Shown here: piece after piece, positions 24,734 to 34,892 of the stretch
Layout: each line of letters begins with the position of its first letter
How positions within the stretch are numbered: the first letter of the stretch is position 1
Assembly: GCF_009933135.1 (NCBI RefSeq)
Contig: NZ_MAEH01000009.1
Coordinates: forward strand, 186,001-250,000
Direction of reading: 5' to 3'
DNA: 64,000 nt
DNA from: Candidatus Enterococcus leclercqii
Lineage (GTDB): Bacteria; Bacillota; Bacilli; Lactobacillales; Enterococcaceae
The notes under the pieces: generated by a model
The model's database searches: none
What the model was told of the DNA's origin: nothing
The model's input: only the letters and a program-made list of their open reading frames with translations
Program-made: the position numbers and the translations under genes

Positions 24734-27700
24734 TTATTCCCCGGCAGCGACGATTCGGCCACCTTCTTTGACATCTTCCAGACGTACCGAGACAATCTTG
24801 GACACGCCGGATTCCTGCATGGTTACGCCGTACAAAACATCGGCAGCTTCCATTGTGCCTTTGCGGTGAGTAACCACGATGAACTGGGTATCATTTTGGA
24901 AGCGGCTGAGGTACTGACCAAAACGAGTAACATTGGCTTCGTCCAAAGCAGCCTCCACTTCGTCCAACACACAAAACGGTACTGGTCGCACTTGAATGAT
25001 AGAAAACAGCAAAGCAATAGCCGTCAATGCCCGTTCGCCGCCGGATAACAGACTTAAACTTTGCAGTTTTTTGCCTGGTGGCTGGGCTTCAATCTCGATA
25101 CCGGTATTCAACAGGTCGGAAGGATCAGTTAAGACCAGCTCGGCACGCCCGCCACCAAACATATTGGGAAAGACTTCCTTGAACTTGTCCCGAATGGCTT
25201 CGAATACTTCATTGAAACGGATTTTCACTTCCTCATCCATCTCGTTCATGGTCGTAAAGAGCTGCTCTTTGGCTTGTAGCAGATCATCTCTTTGGCTGGT
25301 CAAAAAGTCATAGCGCTCTTTTACTTGTTCATATTGCTGGATAGCATTGAGATTCACTGGACCCAATCCCTCGATTTCCCGCTTCAAAGATTGAATCTTT
25401 TGCCGGGCAGCCTCTGTATCATCCACGACACCATATGTGGCTGACGCCAACTCGTAATTCATGGCATATTCTTCCTGCAGGTGAGCCAGCAGATTGTCCA
25501 ATTGGATGTCTGCACGGTTTTTTTCTACTTCGACTTTAGTTTTTTGCGAGAGCAGGAGCTTTTGTTGCTGATTTTTTTCGCTCAAATCTGTATCGCCAGC
25601 GGTAATCTGATTCTGTAATTCCAAACGGGCTTGCCGCTTGGCCGTCAATTCAGTCTGCAACTGTTCTCGTTTTGCGCTAAATTCCACAACTTGTTTTTGC
25701 AGTGACTCTTCTGACAGCTCATGATTGGAAAAATCACTGTCCAATGCTGCCAGCTGCATTTTTAGGCTGCTGTGTCGTGCTTCTGCGGTTGTCAGGTCTG
25801 CTTGTTTGTCTTGGATCAGTCCTTTGACATGTACAATCTGTTGATTCAAGACAGCCAGTTCTGCCTGCTGAGTTGCCAGTGCGTCACCGACTTCTGCCCG
25901 CTTTGCTTCGATGAGATCTTCTGTACGGTTGATCTCTTGAATCTCCTCATTGATTGCCAGCCGAGCCGCTTCAACTTCTGCTTGCGCCTGAAGATAGCCC
26001 GCTTTCTTTTCTTCGTATTCTTCCAAAAAGGCCTGAACTTCCCGATTTTCAAAGGCAAAAATACTATGCTCTTTTTCCAAGCGTGTCAGATCGACGGTTC
26101 TGTTTTGCAGTTGATTTTCCAGTTCCTGCAATTTGAGACGCGCTGCTTCCCCTTCTTCTCTCAAGGTTTCCAAGCGTGCCTGTTTTTCCCTGGTTTCAGT
26201 TTCCAGGCGGGACACTTGTTTTTCGGTAGTTTGCAGCCGTTGATCCAATAGCTGGTGCTGCTCTTTCAAGATAGCCAGCTCATTGCTTTGGGAAAACAGA
26301 TTGCCTTGTCCGCCTTTTTTATTGGCACCACCAGTCATGGAGCCCCCAGCATTCATGACATCTCCTTCCAAGGACACTACCCGGTAACGATAATGAACCG
26401 CACGAGCAATGGCATTGGCACTTTGGAGATCCTCTGCTAATAAAATTCCCCCTAAAAGGTTTTCCATAATGTTTCGCAAGGAGGAATCAAAGGCGACGAT
26501 TTCCGAAGCAACACCCAAAAAGCCTGCCACCTGTTTGGCGGCATTCAGTTGAGCTCCTGCGACGTTCCGAGCTTGGATTGTCGTCAAAGGCAAGAAGGTC
26601 GCCCGTCCGCCTCGCTGTTCCTTCAAGAAGGTGATGGCTTGCCGGGCATCCTTTTCCGTTTCTACGATGACGTGCTGTGCACTAGCGCCTAGTGCGGTTT
26701 CGATGGCTACGGCATAATCCTTTGGTACCTCAATCAGTTCAGCCACTGCCCCTACGACGCCTTGAAGACGTTCTTTGTGCTGCAATACCATTCGGGGCCC
26801 TTGATAAAAGCCGGTATAGTTGTCTTGAATGTCTTGCAGGCTCTTTTCTTTGGCACGAACCTGCTGCACCTGACTCATCAGGCTGTACATTTTCTTTTGC
26901 TCACTGTCAAACTCAGTCTTCACCGTCTGGACTTGGTCTTGCAGCAATACATATTCCTTCCGCTGCGCTTCCAAATGACTTTGCGCCTGTTTGACCTCGG
27001 CCGTTAATGCAGTTTTTTGTTCCTGACCAGAACGAATGGCAGCTGTCAGCTCTCCTTGCTTTTGCAGCGCCTTCTGATTTTTAGCCAATTCTTGTGTATA
27101 TTGTCGTTCCAAGTATTTCAAGTCATTGCCGATATTGGCATGCTCTTGCATCTTGTCTACATATTGGCCCCGTAGCTCCTCCAAAACTTCTTTGGTGGAC
27201 TTTTGATACTTTGCCAGTTCGGCCTGAGTGGTGCGAATCGTTTCTTCCAGCTGCTGGTGTTGCCGATTTTTTTCTGACAGCTGACTGATAAGGGCGCTTT
27301 TGTCTTCTTCTAAATCAGCCATTCGTTGGGCAGCTTCTTCGATATTTTTACGATATTCCCGCGAGCTTTGCAGGGTATTTTTGGAGCGCTCTTTCAGCAA
27401 CTCCTGCTGTCCTTCCGCCTGTTTTAAGGCTTCAGTCACCGCTAACAGCTGTTGATTGCCGCTTTCCAACCACTCGTCCAGACGTGTGCGTTCTTGCCGC
27501 TTTTCAGCTAACAGCTTTTCACCGGCTGTGATAGTTGTGCTGATTTCACGCAGCTGGCCGTCCAGTTGATCCAGCAGCTGCTCTGTTTCATCCCAGATCT
27601 TTTTGGCGCTTTGGATTTCGGTCACCGCATAAGCTGCATCTACTCGGGTCAATTCTTCTTTTAACCCCAAATAGGCGGTAGCTGTCCGGCTTTGTTCTGC

Positions 27701-28315
27701 TAAAGGTTCCAGCTGATCTTCCAGCTCATAAACAATGTCTTGGACGCGACTGAGGTTGTCTTCGGTTTCAAACAGCTTCTGTTCAGCCTTTTTCTTACGC
27801 TGCTTGTATTTCAAGACACCCGCTGCTTCTTCAAAAATCCCCCGCCGGTCTTCCGGCTTACTGGCAAAGATCGCCTCCACCTTCCCTTGGGAAATGATGG
27901 AAAAGGATTCTTTTCCTAAGCCGGAATCCAGAAACAAGTCCGTGATATCCTTTAGACGGCAAGCTTGTTTGTTGATAAAAAAGTCGCTTTCACCAGTCCG
28001 GCGATAGCGGCGGGTCACACTGATTTCCGTGAAATCCAGCGGCAAGTAGTGGTCACTATTGTCCAGCACTACCGTCACTTCGGCGATATTCAGTGCTTTG
28101 CGGGAATCAGAGCCGGCAAAAATAATGTCCGGCATCTTGCCACCCCGCAAACTTTTGGCAGACTGCTCCCCCAAGACCCAGCGAATGGCTTCAGTGATAT
28201 TGCTTTTACCGGACCCATTTGGCCCTACCACAGCTGTCACGCTGTTCTCAAAATCGATCACCGTCCGGTCGGCAAAAGACTTGAAGCCGGCGATCTCGAT
28301 TTTCTTCAAATACAC
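24734..28315 (-). CDS. smc: Chromosome segregation ATPase SMC
   Basis: A 1193-residue condensin subunit that extrudes DNA loops with ScpA and ScpB. The Walker A is [10 protein letters not shown] at about 33-42; two long coiled coils (about 170-510 and 670-1020) flank the hinge near 515-660; the C-terminal head has the signature [15 protein letters not shown] and Walker [16 protein letters not shown] at 28315 is used, about nine bases after GAGGGG. It follows rnc after a 203-base gap that holds an unusual nested inverted repeat. Confidence 0.97.
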   Translation of the reverse strand: MYLKKIEIAGFKSFADRTVIDFENSVTAVVGPNGSGKSNITEAIRWVLGEQSAKSLRGGKMPDIIFAGSDSRKALNIAEVTVVLDNSDHYLPLDFTEISVTRRYRRTGESDFFINKQACRLKDITDLFLDSGLGKESFSIISQGKVEAIFASKPEDRRGIFEEAAGVLKYKQRKKKAEQKLFETEDNLSRVQDIVYELEDQLEPLAEQSRTATAYLGLKEELTRVDAAYAVTEIQSAKKIWDETEQLLDQLDGQLREISTTITAGEKLLAEKRQERTRLDEWLESGNQQLLAVTEALKQAEGQQELLKERSKNTLQSSREYRKNIEEAAQRMADLEEDKSALISQLSEKNRQHQQLEETIRTTQAELAKYQKSTKEVLEELRGQYVDKMQEHANIGNDLKYLERQYTQELAKNQKALQKQGELTAAIRSGQEQKTALTAEVKQAQSHLEAQRKEYVLLQDQVQTVKTEFDSEQKKMYSLMSQVQQVRAKEKSLQDIQDNYTGFYQGPRMVLQHKERLQGVVGAVAELIEVPKDYAVAIETALGASAQHVIVETEKDARQAITFLKEQRGGRATFLPLTTIQARNVAGAQLNAAKQVAGFLGVASEIVAFDSSLRNIMENLLGGILLAEDLQSANAIARAVHYRYRVVSLEGDVMNAGGSMTGGANKKGGQGNLFSQSNELAILKEQHQLLDQRLQTTEKQVSRLETETREKQARLETLREEGEAARLKLQELENQLQNRTVDLTRLEKEHSIFAFENREVQAFLEEYEEKKAGYLQAQAEVEAARLAINEEIQEINRTEDLIEAKRAEVGDALATQQAELAVLNQQIVHVKGLIQDKQADLTTAEARHSSLKMQLAALDSDFSNHELSEESLQKQVVEFSAKREQLQTELTAKRQARLELQNQITAGDTDLSEKNQQQKLLLSQKTKVEVEKNRADIQLDNLLAHLQEEYAMNYELASATYGVVDDTEAARQKIQSLKREIEGLGPVNLNAIQQYEQVKERYDFLTSQRDDLLQAKEQLFTTMNEMDEEVKIRFNEVFEAIRDKFKEVFPNMFGGGRAELVLTDPSDLLNTGIEIEAQPPGKKLQSLSLLSGGERALTAIALLFSIIQVRPVPFCVLDEVEAALDEANVTRFGQYLSRFQNDTQFIVVTHRKGTMEAADVLYGVTMQESGVSKIVSVRLEDVKEGGRIVAAGE

Positions 28316-28336
28316 AAATAGTTTCCCCTCTCAATA

Positions 28337-28449
28337 AACCCGTCACGAAAGCTGCAGCAAAAAACGACTCAGTCCAAAGACAATGCATTGTGATTGGAGC
28401 AATGCATTGTCTGACCGAGAACAGCAGCTGTAACTGACTGGGACGGGTT
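28337..28449. repeat. Nested inverted repeat between rnc and smc
   Basis: Three stems are nested around one centre: AACCCGTC with GACGGGTT (28337-28344, 28442-28449), AGCTGC with GCAGCT (28350-28355, 28424-28429), and a 13-bp perfect AGACAATGCATTG with CAATGCATTGTCT (28378-28390, 28400-28412). No T run follows on either strand, so it is not a standard terminator. It would form a long hairpin in the rnc-smc mRNA. Confidence 0.7.
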
Positions 28450-28518
28450 CGATGGCACATGTCGAAATAAGTCCTTTAACAGGCGTCTTGGCTGTTTACA
28501 GTCAAGCGACTGGCTACT

Positions 28519-29208
28519 TTAAGCTAGCCGCTGCAATGCATTGGCAGCGGCAGACTGCTCAGCATTTTTCTTGGAGGTGCCTTGACCTTCACCGATCAAT
28601 TCTCCGTCGCAATAAACTTCTGTATGGAAGATTCGCTCGTGGGCAGGTCCTTCCTCTCTCACTAGTCGATAATCGATCAACACATCACCAGAACGCTGCA
28701 ACACTTCTTGCAAACGCGTCTTATGATCCCGCTCATGTGAAAAAACACCGGCTTGCACTTGTGGATAAACCACTGTTTCCAAAAAGTGCAGAACTGCTTC
28801 CAGCCCCCGATCCAAATACAAAGCCCCTAAAAAAGCTTCAAATAAATCACACAACAGTGCGGGACGCGTGCGTCCGCCGGAATTTTCTTCCCCTTTGCCC
28901 AGTTTCACGAACCGATCAAAGCCACAATCTTTGGCAAATTGGGCCAAGCTTTCTTCACGGACGATTGCTGCACGGGTCTTGGTAAGTTTTCCTTCCGGCA
29001 GTTGGGGAAATTCCCGATACAGGTATTGGGATACCAGCAATTCCAGAACAGCATCCCCCAAAAATTCCAAACGCTCATTGTCTGACAGATGCAGGTTACG
29101 GTGCTCATTCACATAAGAAGAATGGGTGAAGGCCTGATCAACGAGATTGATGTCGCTAAATACGATCCCGAATTTTTCTTTAAGCAGATTTGCCAACTGA
29201 TTGTCCAT
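28519..29208 (-). CDS. rnc: Ribonuclease III
   Basis: A 229-residue endonuclease for double-stranded RNA, acting in rRNA and mRNA processing. The signature NERLEFLGDAVLELLVSQYLY and the second acidic site in LCDLFEAFLGALYLDRG lie in the N-terminal catalytic domain; the double-stranded RNA-binding domain starts at about residue 158 (DHKTRLQEVLQ) and ends with GTSKKNAEQSAAANAL. GAGGG precedes ATG. First gene of rnc-smc-HAD-ftsY. Confidence 0.97.
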   Translation of the reverse strand: MDNQLANLLKEKFGIVFSDINLVDQAFTHSSYVNEHRNLHLSDNERLEFLGDAVLELLVSQYLYREFPQLPEGKLTKTRAAIVREESLAQFAKDCGFDRFVKLGKGEENSGGRTRPALLCDLFEAFLGALYLDRGLEAVLHFLETVVYPQVQAGVFSHERDHKTRLQEVLQRSGDVLIDYRLVREEGPAHERIFHTEVYCDGELIGEGQGTSKKNAEQSAAANALQRLA

Positions 29209-29245
29209 TAGTCTTCAGTCCCTCTAATTTATTCAATACTGTTTC

Positions 29246-29251
29246 ATTATA
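29246..29251 (-). promoter_or_regulatory. -10 box of the rnc operon
   Basis: A perfect TATAAT on the minus strand, 37 bases before the rnc start. The -35 region is poor. Confidence 0.45.
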
Positions 29252-29471
29252 CTGTTTTTCCGACATAAATAAAATCTCAGAAGCCAAACCTTTAAACATT
29301 TATCCACAGGTTTTCAACACTTCAGCGCTTTCAGGAAGTCCATTTGATTTTTGCGTCCTTCTGGCTGCCTCTGTCGCCTCCTTTTCTTTCCAAAAGGCCG
29401 GTTTTTCAGACGTTTTTATTACTTGAAATGATACATTTTGCCGAGCTTAGAGAAAAGTAAGCCAAAGCCTC

Positions 29472-29500
29472 TTGTCTGATTTGTTTTTCCAGAGTAAAAT
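29472..29500 (+). promoter_or_regulatory. Promoter of the membrane gene at 29533
   Basis: TTGTCT (29472-29477) and TAAAAT (29495-29500) are 17 bases apart, 32 bases before the ATG. Confidence 0.6.
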
Positions 29501-29532
29501 ACATCAAAAATACCCTCTAGGAGGTGTTGCCC

Positions 29533-29976
29533 ATGCGTCAAGGTTTGCATTCTGCCCTTTCCTTTCTAGCGACGCGGTTGGTGTTTTTGTTGGGCCTCAG
29601 CTACAGTATCCTCTGTGGCCTATTCCTATTCTTCCAAACACGAGTCGAGGAGAAAATCTTCAATTCGGTCAATCCCCACCAATCCCCCTTTGGCTACCTG
29701 CGATTGACCGGTAATGAACTGCAGCTTCAAAATCTACCCTTGCTTTTGTTGCTCATTGTTGGACTCTTAACGTCCGCTGCGCTCTTCGTCTTAGCTGTCA
29801 GATACCGAATTCTGAACGTTTTTATCTTACTGCTGATTTTGGGCTATTTGTTGCCCCTGGTGCCGCCTTACGATGAAAACCTGCTGCCCCGCTTTCTACT
29901 TTCCATTTTTTTAGTTTTCGGCAGCAGCTGGTTGACTCAAGGGTATTTCAACGCTTCCACCAAACTGCCTTCTTAA
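29533..29976 (+). CDS. Multi-pass membrane protein of unknown function
   Basis: A 147-residue protein with four probable helices (about 8-30, 57-78, 84-104 and 116-132). ATG at 29533 is eight bases after AGGAGG. It is divergent from rnc and stands alone, ending before the hairpin at 30019-30056. No family recognised. Confidence 0.7.
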   Translation: MRQGLHSALSFLATRLVFLLGLSYSILCGLFLFFQTRVEEKIFNSVNPHQSPFGYLRLTGNELQLQNLPLLLLLIVGLLTSAALFVLAVRYRILNVFILLLILGYLLPLVPPYDENLLPRFLLSIFLVFGSSWLTQGYFNASTKLPS

Positions 29977-30018
29977 TTACAAACTTTTGGGCTCAGATGA
30001 ATTTTTTTGCAGAAACTA

Positions 30019-30056
30019 CAAAACAGGCAGGTACCAAAATGGTATCTGCCTGTTTT
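30019..30056. terminator. Bidirectional terminator after oppF
   Basis: AAAACAGGCAG and TACC pair with GGTA and CTGCCTGTTTT in a 15-bp stem with one mismatch. T-rich or A-rich ends on both sides suit both the opp operon (minus) and the membrane gene (plus). Confidence 0.85.
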
Positions 30057-30103
30057 GCCTCTAAATAGTTTGGTATAGAAAGTGGTATGTGAATAGAGGC
30101 TGA

Positions 30104-31039
30104 TTATTTCACAGCTTCTCGATACCCAGCAATTTCCTGTTCATTACCGTAAACGTAATGACCAGGGATAACTTCAACAAAGCTCGGCTTGTTGACGGAA
30201 TAGTCGTGCATATCCGGATTGTAGACATGCAGTTCTTTTTTACGAGCCAGGATTGGATCCGGCACCGGCACTGCAGAGAGCAATGCTTTGGTGTAAGGAT
30301 GTAGCGGATTGCGGAAAAGCTCTTCAGCTTCCGCCAACTCAACAATCCGGCCGGAGCGAATAACAGCGATCCGATCAGAGATGAAACGGACTACCGACAA
30401 GTCATGGGCCACAAAGAAGTAAGTGACACCTTTTTCTCGTTGGAATTCTTTCAACAGGTTCAAAACCTGTGCGCGAATCGATACGTCCAAGGCTGAAATT
30501 GGTTCGTCTGCAACTACCAATTCCGGCTCCATCACCAACGCCCGGGCAATCCCGATACGTTGGCGCTGACCACCAGAGAACTCATGAGGGTAACGATTCA
30601 AGTGTTCCGGCAACAGTCCCACTTCTTCAATGATGCGCTCTACTTTCTCCCGACGCTCTTCTTCTGAATCAAAGAGGTGGAAATTGTACAGCCCTTCAGA
30701 AATGATATAGTCAACCGTCGCCCGTTCATTTAGAGATGCTGAGGGATCTTGAAAAATCATTTGAACTTTGCGAATGACATCGTCTTGTTCTTGCTTGGTT
30801 AGTTTCTTGTTAATTTTTTTTCCTTCAAAGATGATTTCCCCGTTGGAAGTAGGATTTAATCCCAAGACTGCCCGACCGATTGTCGTCTTTCCAGAACCTG
30901 ACTCACCTACCAAAGAGAAAGTTTCTCCTTTGTAGATATCAAAGTTGGCATCTTGTACTGCGACAAAGCGATTCTTGCCTTCACCAAATGTGATTTCCAG
31001 GTCTTTGATGGACAGTAATACATCATTTCGATCAACCAA
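30104..31039 (-). CDS. oppF: Oligopeptide ABC transporter ATP-binding protein OppF/AmiF
   Basis: A 311-residue ATPase of the peptide permease. Walker [12 protein letters not shown], signature [16 protein letters not shown], Walker [15 protein letters not shown] and the OppF-type C-terminal end are present. The start is TTG at 31039; its Shine-Dalgarno GGAGG lies in the last codons of oppD, with which it overlaps by eight bases. Length is as in pneumococcal AmiF (308). Confidence 0.95.
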   Translation of the reverse strand: MVDRNDVLLSIKDLEITFGEGKNRFVAVQDANFDIYKGETFSLVGESGSGKTTIGRAVLGLNPTSNGEIIFEGKKINKKLTKQEQDDVIRKVQMIFQDPSASLNERATVDYIISEGLYNFHLFDSEEERREKVERIIEEVGLLPEHLNRYPHEFSGGQRQRIGIARALVMEPELVVADEPISALDVSIRAQVLNLLKEFQREKGVTYFFVAHDLSVVRFISDRIAVIRSGRIVELAEAEELFRNPLHPYTKALLSAVPVPDPILARKKELHVYNPDMHDYSVNKPSFVEVIPGHYVYGNEQEIAGYREAVK

Positions 31040-32138
31040 CTGTCACACCTCCATCTTCTGCCAAATCTTGGGCATCATAGTCTTCCGGTGCAATCTCTTC
31101 TTGTAGTGCAACCAGTTTTTCATGCAGGTTTTGGATTGCTTGCGGTTTTTCCACTTGCGGCGCTCGTGGATCCATCAGCCAAGTTTTCGCAAAGTGAGAC
31201 TCACTGACTTGAAACATCGGTGGTTCCTTCTTGAAGTCGACTTCCATGGCAAATGGATTACGTGGTGCAAAAGCATCCCCTTCAATGTCTTTGTACAAAG
31301 ATGGCGGGGTCCCCGGTACAGAGTACAACTCTGTGCCTTTTTGGCTCAGCTGAGGCAGTGAGCTTAACAAAGCCCAAGTGTATGGGTGACGAGCATTGTA
31401 GAAGATATCTTCCACGGTACCAGTCTCGATGATCTGGCCGGAATACATTACTGCCACTTTATCAGCGATGGCTGCCACCACACCTAAGTCATGGGTGATA
31501 AAAATTGTAGTAAACTGGTATTCTTTTTGCAGTTCCCGGATCAAATCCAGAATTTGAGCTTGAATCGTTACGTCCAAGGCAGTAGTCGGCTCGTCGCAGA
31601 TTAAAATCTTAGGCCGACAAGCCAGTGCAATGGCGATAACAATCCGTTGACGCATCCCACCGGAATACTGGAAAGGATATTCATTGTAGCGGTTTTCCGC
31701 ATTGGGAATACCGGTGCGTTTCATCAAATCAATAGCCATTTCTTTGGCTTCTTTGGCGCTTTTTCCTTGGTGCTTGATGATTACTTCGGAAATTTGTGAG
31801 CCGATGGTTTTGATTGGATTCAGTGAAGTCATAGGATCTTGGAAAATCGTGGCAATCTCTCTCCCACGAATTCCTTCCCATTCCTTATCTTTTTTCAGGT
31901 CGCTTAAAATTTTGTCATGATATTTGATCGTACCGTTGGTGATTTTGCCGTTTTGTTCCAACATTCCAGTGAAAGTCTTGGTTAAAACTGACTTACCAGA
32001 ACCGGATTCCCCTACGATTGCCAGCGTTTCTTGCTCTTTGATTTCCAAAGAAACATTACGAATTGCTTTTAGTTCACGATTGCGGACGGTAAAACCGACG
32101 GAGAGATTTTCAACGGACAATACAGTTGCTTTTTCCAT
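31032..32138 (-). CDS. oppD: Oligopeptide ABC transporter ATP-binding protein OppD/AmiE
   Basis: A 368-residue ATPase. Walker [13 protein letters not shown], signature [17 protein letters not shown], Walker [14 protein letters not shown], and the C-terminal extension with a weakly conserved cysteine-poor tail are those of OppD/AmiE. ATG follows AGGAGG. It pairs with OppF to drive peptide uptake through OppB and OppC. Confidence 0.95.
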   Translation of the reverse strand: MEKATVLSVENLSVGFTVRNRELKAIRNVSLEIKEQETLAIVGESGSGKSVLTKTFTGMLEQNGKITNGTIKYHDKILSDLKKDKEWEGIRGREIATIFQDPMTSLNPIKTIGSQISEVIIKHQGKSAKEAKEMAIDLMKRTGIPNAENRYNEYPFQYSGGMRQRIVIAIALACRPKILICDEPTTALDVTIQAQILDLIRELQKEYQFTTIFITHDLGVVAAIADKVAVMYSGQIIETGTVEDIFYNARHPYTWALLSSLPQLSQKGTELYSVPGTPPSLYKDIEGDAFAPRNPFAMEVDFKKEPPMFQVSESHFAKTWLMDPRAPQVEKPQAIQNLHEKLVALQEEIAPEDYDAQDLAEDGGVTVG

Positions 32139-32152
32139 GTCGTCTCCTCCTC

Positions 32153-33091
32153 TTACATGTGTGTCCGCGGATCTGCGGCATCAGCCAATGTTTGACCAAC
32201 GATATACAGTGAAACTGATACCAAGGCCAGCACGGCTACCGGGATCCAAAACAGATACGGATAGTTGCTCATATTTGCAGTGTATTTTGAAATCAGCTTC
32301 CCTAATGATGGTACATTGGCGCTCAAACCAACTCCCAAGAAGGACAAGAAAGTCTCATAGGAGATAAATGACGGCAATGTCCGGGAAACATCGGTTACGA
32401 TAACTGAAGTCAGGTAAGGCAGAATATTACGGAAAATCATCCGCATCGTTGGTGTTCCCAAAGTTTGGGAAGCCAAGTTGTATTCTCGATCCCGCATGAT
32501 CATTACTTGAACACGAATGAAGTACGCTGTTCCGAGCCAGCTGGTCAGACACATGGCAAAGATCAGGTTCCAAAACCCGCTACCAAATGCGTAAGACAAG
32601 ACCATGATGATCAACAGTTGCGGTACATTTGAAAAGATGTTGTAGATTTCAATCATAAAACGGTCAATCTTTTTAGAAGTTCCCCAAATCGCACCGACAA
32701 CAACCCCGATGATAGTACATACCAAAGTCGAGATTACTGAGATGGAAATAGAGGTCTTAGCACCAGCCCATACGGCATCAAACAAAGAGTGGCCATTGGC
32801 ATCTGTCCCAAACCAATATTGGGCACTCGGTGGATTGTAGCGCTTGGCAAAGTCGTTAATTCCTTCGACACTCATGTAGTCATAGCCAGAAACTAGCGGC
32901 TGAATAAAGGACATCAGAAAGATGGCAATCATCAAGACTAGCATGGAAATGGCCACTTTGCTGGAAAAGAATTTGCGTCCCACTGCCCGCCAATAAGAAT
33001 ATACTGGGGCATCGATTCGTTCTGAAGCGTGTTCGTCCATTTTGACGAAACTAAAATCGCTTTGTTGAAGATCGTCTTTTTGTACTTCCAC
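32153..33091 (-). CDS. oppC: Oligopeptide ABC transporter permease OppC/AmiD
   Basis: A 312-residue membrane protein with an N-terminal cytoplasmic stretch, a first helix near 48-68 and a five-helix permease core containing the coupling loop EYNLASQTLGTPTMRMIFRN. GTG at 33091 follows GGGGG at eight bases and lies one base after the oppB stop codon. Confidence 0.94.
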   Translation of the reverse strand: MEVQKDDLQQSDFSFVKMDEHASERIDAPVYSYWRAVGRKFFSSKVAISMLVLMIAIFLMSFIQPLVSGYDYMSVEGINDFAKRYNPPSAQYWFGTDANGHSLFDAVWAGAKTSISISVISTLVCTIIGVVVGAIWGTSKKIDRFMIEIYNIFSNVPQLLIIMVLSYAFGSGFWNLIFAMCLTSWLGTAYFIRVQVMIMRDREYNLASQTLGTPTMRMIFRNILPYLTSVIVTDVSRTLPSFISYETFLSFLGVGLSANVPSLGKLISKYTANMSNYPYLFWIPVAVLALVSVSLYIVGQTLADAADPRTHM

Positions 33092-33092
33092 C

Positions 33093-34583
33093 TTACTTGC
33101 CCCCTTTCTCTGACAGATTGATACGAGGGTCCACCATGGTCATGGCGATGTCCCCTAGCAGGATTGAGAAGATCGAAATAGTCGTAAAGATGAAGACCAA
33201 TCCGATAACAATTGGATTGTTGTGGGATTTAATGGCATCCGGCAACATTTTACCCATACCAGGTGCAGCAAAGACTGTTTCAGTAATAGTAGCACCGGCA
33301 ATGGTCCCAATCACGGCTGATGGAATCCCATTCACCAATGGAATTGCCGCATTTTTGAAGATGTGCTTGCGGGTGATTTCACCAGAACTCAGACCTTTCG
33401 CTTTAGCGAATTTGACATAGTCCGCCGATTGTTGATCAATCATGTAGCGACGCAACCAAATTACAATACCAGATACGCCCAAGAGACCTAAGATGACGGT
33501 TGGTAAAATATACGAGCGAATATCACTGGCTCCTAAAGTTGGAAATAGATCTGGCAAGTTGAATACACTAGATCCGATAAAACGGAAGAAGTAGATGAAG
33601 GCCAACGATGGTACGGAAATCAATACCGTTACTAAAGCAATCCCGACCTTATCTGGGAATTTGCCCTTGAAGCGAGACATCAGCATCGACATCGGTACAG
33701 CAAGGCCATAGGAGACGATGACGGCAATAATCCCCATACGCATAGAGTTTCCGATCATTGAAGGGTCTTGATAGTTATTAACGGTAATTGTGTAGTTATC
33801 CTTGTACATATTTTTGTCTCGCGAAGACAAGTTGGCAGTCATTTGATATTGACGAGAGTAAACATTCACTGCCGTTTTGGATTTGCGTCCGGTCTCAAAA
33901 GTTACTTCTTTTGAGTCGGCCTTCCCTTGGCCACCACCAATGACTTGAGTTACTGGTTGGCCTGCGAAAGTTGGATAAGAAGTTCCTAGATTCAACTTGA
34001 TAATATTTTGATGGATGAACGGGAAGCTGCTGTTGAAGTAGATTTGGTACTTGTATTGTGTACCAGAACCGACCAAAGCCCAGCCAACCATCGGATCATT
34101 TTCAATCTTATAGCCCCGTTTCATATCTTTGTTATCGGGGTCATTGACTTTCCATGGATTATCAATCTGAATCATGTTTTTGTAAAAGCGGAAGACACGA
34201 GTATACAACGGTAGCTCTTTGACAGCGTAATAGCCTTTGCTGACTGGATATTGTTCCAATTTAAAGCCGTTTTTCTGCGCCCAGTCTTTGTAAATTTTCG
34301 TGTTGGCATCACTGACTTCTGCAGTTACTTCAGGGTTGTCTTTTTTAACTTCTGCTACTAATTCCTTAGAAGGATAGTAGTCCAAATAACCCATTTTGCT
34401 AAACGCCGTATTCTCATAGTCTTTCATATCGTCCGGTTTGGACTTCAATTTGCCATAAGTGACGTCGTTTTGAAAAATGGTCTTTCGAGGGATCAAGCTG
34501 TAGATCACGCCGTAAGTCAAGGTCGTTACTAAGAAGATACTTAGGATCGATCTCAGGATCCGGAAAAACAGGTATCTTTTCAC
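33093..34583 (-). CDS. oppB: Oligopeptide ABC transporter permease OppB/AmiC (long form)
   Basis: A 496-residue permease. The first helix is at about 9-29; a 230-residue extracellular insert follows (about 35-265), then the usual permease core with the coupling loop DYVKFAKAKGLSSGEITRKH. Length and insert match the streptococcal AmiC type (about 498) rather than E. coli OppB (306). GTG follows AGGAG. The insert is likely to help dock the lipoprotein OppA. Confidence 0.94.
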   Translation of the reverse strand: MKRYLFFRILRSILSIFLVTTLTYGVIYSLIPRKTIFQNDVTYGKLKSKPDDMKDYENTAFSKMGYLDYYPSKELVAEVKKDNPEVTAEVSDANTKIYKDWAQKNGFKLEQYPVSKGYYAVKELPLYTRVFRFYKNMIQIDNPWKVNDPDNKDMKRGYKIENDPMVGWALVGSGTQYKYQIYFNSSFPFIHQNIIKLNLGTSYPTFAGQPVTQVIGGGQGKADSKEVTFETGRKSKTAVNVYSRQYQMTANLSSRDKNMYKDNYTITVNNYQDPSMIGNSMRMGIIAVIVSYGLAVPMSMLMSRFKGKFPDKVGIALVTVLISVPSLAFIYFFRFIGSSVFNLPDLFPTLGASDIRSYILPTVILGLLGVSGIVIWLRRYMIDQQSADYVKFAKAKGLSSGEITRKHIFKNAAIPLVNGIPSAVIGTIAGATITETVFAAPGMGKMLPDAIKSHNNPIVIGLVFIFTTISIFSILLGDIAMTMVDPRINLSEKGGK

Positions 34584-34892
34584 GATAAATCTCCTACTTT
34601 CTATACTGCATCTATAAGTGAAGCAGTCCTCTAGCTGTAAACGGCTATCAAGCTTCCAGTAACGCTGCTAGCAGTGCTACTTCGGTCTTCATGGTCGCCA
34701 ACAGCTAAAGTCCGCTTTACTTCGAATCAATTTTGACAGCTTTGGGAAGAGACCCATACTGTCAAGTAAAAAAGGCTTTACAGCGATTGCCGGCAGCCTT
34801 TTGTACCAGTAGATCAACTATTTAGACGGAAAACAACGAGTCCCCCCGCAGGCTGAGCACCTGCGAGGGTGACAGAGTAATTCATTTAGAAA
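34584..34892 (-). other. Gap between oppA and oppB with a GC-rich hairpin
   Basis: This 309-base gap has no coding signal. A GC-rich hairpin at 34842-34869 (CCCTCGCAGG with CCTGCGGGG on the minus strand) begins 23 bases past the oppA stop codon. It is followed by GACTCGTTGTTTTCC rather than a clean T run, so part of the transcripts should stop here and part read into oppB. That would raise OppA over the membrane subunits, the usual need for a binding protein. I see nothing else in the rest of the gap. Confidence 0.5.

Noticed and set aside
24659-25048. A plus-strand frame over the 3' end of smc
   Set aside because: It is antisense to the conserved ATPase head of SMC and has no start signal.
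29300-29308. A perfect DnaA-box sequence TTATCCACA upstream of rnc
   Set aside because: It is a single box without an AT-rich unwinding region or dnaA/dnaN nearby, so it is no evidence of an origin.
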